Below are positions 61,814 to 64,000 of a stretch of DNA of 64,000 nucleotides, in pieces. Origin of the DNA: Thalassobacillus sp. CUG 92003 (GTDB taxonomy: Bacteria > Bacillota > Bacilli > Bacillales > Halobacillaceae); contig NZ_JABLSJ010000017.1 of assembly GCF_013618635.1 (NCBI RefSeq), positions 1 to 64,000 of the forward strand, read 5' to 3'. Made by a program: the position numbers and the translations under genes. Position 1 is the first letter of the stretch; each line of letters starts with the position of its first letter. The notes under the pieces were generated by a model. It ran no database searches. It was not told where the DNA came from and worked only from the letters and a program-made list of their open reading frames with translations.

Positions 61814-62725
61814 ATGAAGAACGTTTTTCGTTTAACACTAACTTTATTACTCTCAACCGTATTACTTACGGCATGCGGAGGCTCAGGAGGAGCGTCCGGC
61901 GATAAAGAGGTCACAATCGGCTCAAAAAGCTTTACTGAACAACTGCTCCTGTCCAAGATGACAGCGATGCTGCTTGAAGATAACGGCTTTTCTGTTGAAG
62001 AAAAAAATAATATGGGGAGTAATGTTCTACGCTCTGCACTTGAAAGCAAACAAGTGGACATGGCGTGGGATTATACAGGGACAGGTTTGGTCACATACTT
62101 AGATGAAGACCCCGTGCCCAATGCTGAAGAAGCCTTTGAGCGCGTTAAAGAAATCGATAAGGAAAACGGAATCGACTGGGTCAACTTGTCGGAAATCAAT
62201 AACACCTATACCATTATGATGCGTCAAAAGCAATCGGAAGAAATAGGCATTACAAAACTGAGTGAGCTGGCCGAATATATGAATAATAATAGCGGCGAAA
62301 TGACTCTTGCAACAGACGTGGAGTTTTCAGAGCGTCCCGATGGTCTCGACGGACTTGAAGAATTTTATGGGTTTGAGTATGGGGCTGATCAAGTTGAAAC
62401 AATGGATTTAGGGTTAACGTATGAATCACTGCAAAAGAAACAAGTGGACACAGCTGTAGGATTTGCTACCGATAGCCGCATCGAGGATTACAACCTCGTC
62501 AATCTGGAAGATGACAAACAATTCTTCCCTGACTACACCGCTGCCGTTGTCATTAATGAAGGAATTAACGAAGAATATCCTGAAATAGCTGAACTGACAG
62601 CGGGCATCTCTGATAATATGAATAGTGATACGATGAGAAAGCTGAACTATCAAGTAGATATTGAAGAAAAAAGTGTTAAAGATGTCGCTGAACAATGGCT
62701 GACTGATCAAGGACTGATTGAATAA
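61814..62725 (+). CDS. Osmoprotectant-binding lipoprotein (OpuCC-like)
   Basis: A 303-residue lipoprotein with lipobox LTAC and a glycine/serine linker. The family start V-T-I-G-S-K-S-F-T-E-Q (about 34-44) and W-D-Y-T-G-T-G-L (about 80-87) are hallmarks of choline/glycine-betaine/carnitine binders. Several Tyr in the second lobe (F-Y-G-F-E-Y, L-T-Y-E-S-L) could form the aromatic cage. Last gene of the operon; a strong terminator follows. Confidence 0.88.
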   Translation: MKNVFRLTLTLLLSTVLLTACGGSGGASGDKEVTIGSKSFTEQLLLSKMTAMLLEDNGFSVEEKNNMGSNVLRSALESKQVDMAWDYTGTGLVTYLDEDPVPNAEEAFERVKEIDKENGIDWVNLSEINNTYTIMMRQKQSEEIGITKLSELAEYMNNNSGEMTLATDVEFSERPDGLDGLEEFYGFEYGADQVETMDLGLTYESLQKKQVDTAVGFATDSRIEDYNLVNLEDDKQFFPDYTAAVVINEGINEEYPEIAELTAGISDNMNSDTMRKLNYQVDIEEKSVKDVAEQWLTDQGLIE

Positions 62726-62732
62726 CGCTGAG

Positions 62733-62772
62733 GAAAAAAAGGCCGGTGCATGTGCATGCACCGGCCTTTTTT
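62733..62772 (+). terminator. strong intrinsic terminator of the Opu operon
   Basis: AAAAAGGCCGGTGCATG pairs with CATGCACCGGCCTTTTTT with a two-base loop. Confidence 0.9.
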
Positions 62773-62946
62773 GATGATTAATTTAAACGAACCGTTTCAT
62801 CAGAAAAATAATAGACGGCATCTTCACGAATTAATTGAGATACATTATTAAAATCATTCGAATTCGTTTTATCGCAGCTTTTGGAATAAGCGAACAACTT
62901 CCTTCATACATTTATACGATATCGATTACGTGAGGAGTGTGTTGTC

Positions 62947-63753
62947 ATGCCGTACGCAGCCATCGAAGAAGATGTTCAGCTTTATTATGAGGATGAAGGC
63001 GAAGGGGATGTGATCATCTTCATTCACGGTGTCTGGATGAGCAGCCGATTTTTTAAGTATCAGATTCCTTATTTTCAATCTAACTATCGCACAATCGCAC
63101 TTGATTTAAGAGGGCACGGCTGTTCTTCCCATCCCGATGATGGCCATACAGTAGCCACTTATGCTCAGGATCTCCATGCCTTTATCCGAACCTTAAATTT
63201 AGAAAACGTCACACTTGCCGGCTGGTCGATGGGCGCTTTTGTTATTTGGGAATACTTGCACCAGTTTGGTGAGGATAACGTAGCAGCTACTGTGATCGTA
63301 GATGAGTTAGCGTCAGACTTTAAGTGGGATGATTTTGAAATGGGTGCGTTCGACCTCCCCTCCCTTACCTCTATGATGAGAGCAATCCAGACCGATCAGA
63401 ACGGCTTCCTTACATCGTTCATTCCTTTAATGTTCAAATACGAGCTTGAGGACGAAGACCTTGATTGGATGCTGAAGGAAACCACCGCCCTGCCTGAATC
63501 GATTGCCAGCGCCATCTTATTTGATCAGTCTGTCGTGGATTGCCGTCCGTATTTACCTGATATCAAGGCCCCTACCTTACTTTGTTTCGGAAGAGATGAG
63601 AAATTGATTCCTGTTGCAGCTGGTGAATATTTACTGGAGCACATTCCTCATGCTCAACTTGAAATATTTGAAGAGAGCTGTCATTGTCCGTTTATTGAAG
63701 AGACGGAAAAGTTCAATACAGTCGTGGATTCGTTTCTTCATTCGCTTAAATAA
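62947..63753 (+). CDS. Alpha/beta-fold hydrolase
   Basis: A 268-residue hydrolase with the oxyanion-hole motif I-H-G-V-W, nucleophile elbow G-W-S94-M-G, acid Asp in G-R-D-E-K, and His in S-C-H-C-P-F. It resembles the non-haem haloperoxidase/esterase branch; substrate unknown. A ribosome binding site GTGAGGAG precedes the ATG by about 10 nt. The last gene before the T-box leader. Confidence 0.82.
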   Translation: MPYAAIEEDVQLYYEDEGEGDVIIFIHGVWMSSRFFKYQIPYFQSNYRTIALDLRGHGCSSHPDDGHTVATYAQDLHAFIRTLNLENVTLAGWSMGAFVIWEYLHQFGEDNVAATVIVDELASDFKWDDFEMGAFDLPSLTSMMRAIQTDQNGFLTSFIPLMFKYELEDEDLDWMLKETTALPESIASAILFDQSVVDCRPYLPDIKAPTLLCFGRDEKLIPVAAGEYLLEHIPHAQLEIFEESCHCPFIEETEKFNTVVDSFLHSLK

Positions 63754-63777
63754 TTTCTTCAATTGCCAAAGGTTGGG

Positions 63778-63806
63778 TTGCGTTTGTTCATGTAATCGGC
63801 TATAAT
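63778..63806 (+). promoter_or_regulatory. sigma-A promoter of the T-box transcript
   Basis: TTGCGT, a 17-nt spacer and a perfect TATAAT, directly upstream of the T-box leader. Confidence 0.65.
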
Positions 63807-63811
63807 CTGAT

Positions 63812-64000
63812 GAAATAAAGAAAATCGATGAAAAAGAGAGTAACTTGTGACAATCTGCCAGCGAATCAGGGATGGTGTAAGCCTGATCAGGGCGTCATAA
63901 GTGAACCGGACTTTTGAGATGCTTCCTGAACATTCACAGTAGGGCAGGCCGGGGTACCCCCCGTTATCATGTTTGAGTGACTTTTATAGTTATGAGAGTG
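63812..64000 (+). promoter_or_regulatory. T-box leader, 5' part (Stem I to Stem III); specifier probably CCG
   Basis: Stem I motifs are present in order: AGAGAGTA (specifier loop 5' strand), ACTTGTGAC pairing with GTCATAAGT, AGCGA, GGGATGGTG and AAGCC (apical loops), then GTGAACCGGACTTTTGAG. By comparison with known T-boxes, where GAA precedes the specifier and a purine follows it, the codon is CCG (proline). The later GTAGGGCAGGCC-GGGG/CCCCC part fits Stem III. The T-box proper (TGGNACCGCG) and the gene lie beyond the window edge. Fragment only. Confidence 0.75.

Overview
The window looks like a chromosome segment of a spore-forming, probably moderately halophilic member of the Bacillaceae, with Halobacillus or a near relative as my best guess. 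This rests on Bacillus subtilis-like gene families and order (yfkC/D/F and yfkH/I/J relatives, mreBH, ywbE, a ydaT-like gene), a PdaA-type spore cortex deacetylase, an RsbR paralogue, AAGGAGG ribosome binding sites with frequent TTG and GTG starts, and two compatible-solute uptake systems. I see no rRNA, tRNA, insertion sequence, prophage or CRISPR. The DNA reads as core chromosome with short intergenic repeats.

Layout. 1-9.8 kb: a pterin dehydratase, an RsbR-like STAS protein, a membrane-bound GGDEF/EAL protein, an LLM flavin oxidoreductase, a DUF5694 protein, a BCCT betaine transporter and a large uncharacterised membrane protein. 9.5-21 kb: small membrane or secreted proteins, a cupin, an acyl-CoA synthetase, an orphan three-PAS histidine kinase, an AlkA-type glycosylase, a PdaA-like deacetylase, a YuiF-like transporter and a 49-residue gene. 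21-34 kb: MscS, YfkD, OsmC and an MFS exporter; the zinc uptake system znuC-znuB-zur plus znuA under Zur boxes; an amino-acid ABC pair without its ATPase; a P1B-4 metal ATPase behind a PerR-like box; and YfkH, YfkI and YfkJ relatives.

34-48 kb: an alanine/Na+ symporter, a second GGDEF/EAL protein, and an ECF sigma operon (sigma, anti-sigma, triple-TM2 membrane protein) whose sigma gene appears to start at ATT. A 21-bp-phased tandem array lies just upstream of it. Then come an SRAP protein, a TetR-regulated ABC exporter, a CAP-domain secreted protein, MOSC and YkgJ proteins, and MreBH. 48-64 kb: mostly single genes, including a tandem pair of small paralogues beside a ketopantoate reductase, a channel-like protein without the K+ filter, a promoter-to-terminator intergenic unit that looks like a structured RNA, an enolase-superfamily enzyme, an OpuC-type osmoprotectant ABC operon, an alpha/beta hydrolase, and the 5' part of a T-box leader at the right edge.

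Themes: osmoadaptation (BCCT, Opu, MscS, possibly proline through the T-box), metal homeostasis (Zur and PerR-like sites), envelope maintenance (MreBH, CAP protein, ECF operon, PdaA) and c-di-GMP turnover. The least explained parts are the 21-bp array at 40350-40607, the structured transcript candidate at 55263-55571 and the intergenic repeat families. All functional calls were made by reading the sequence without database searches.
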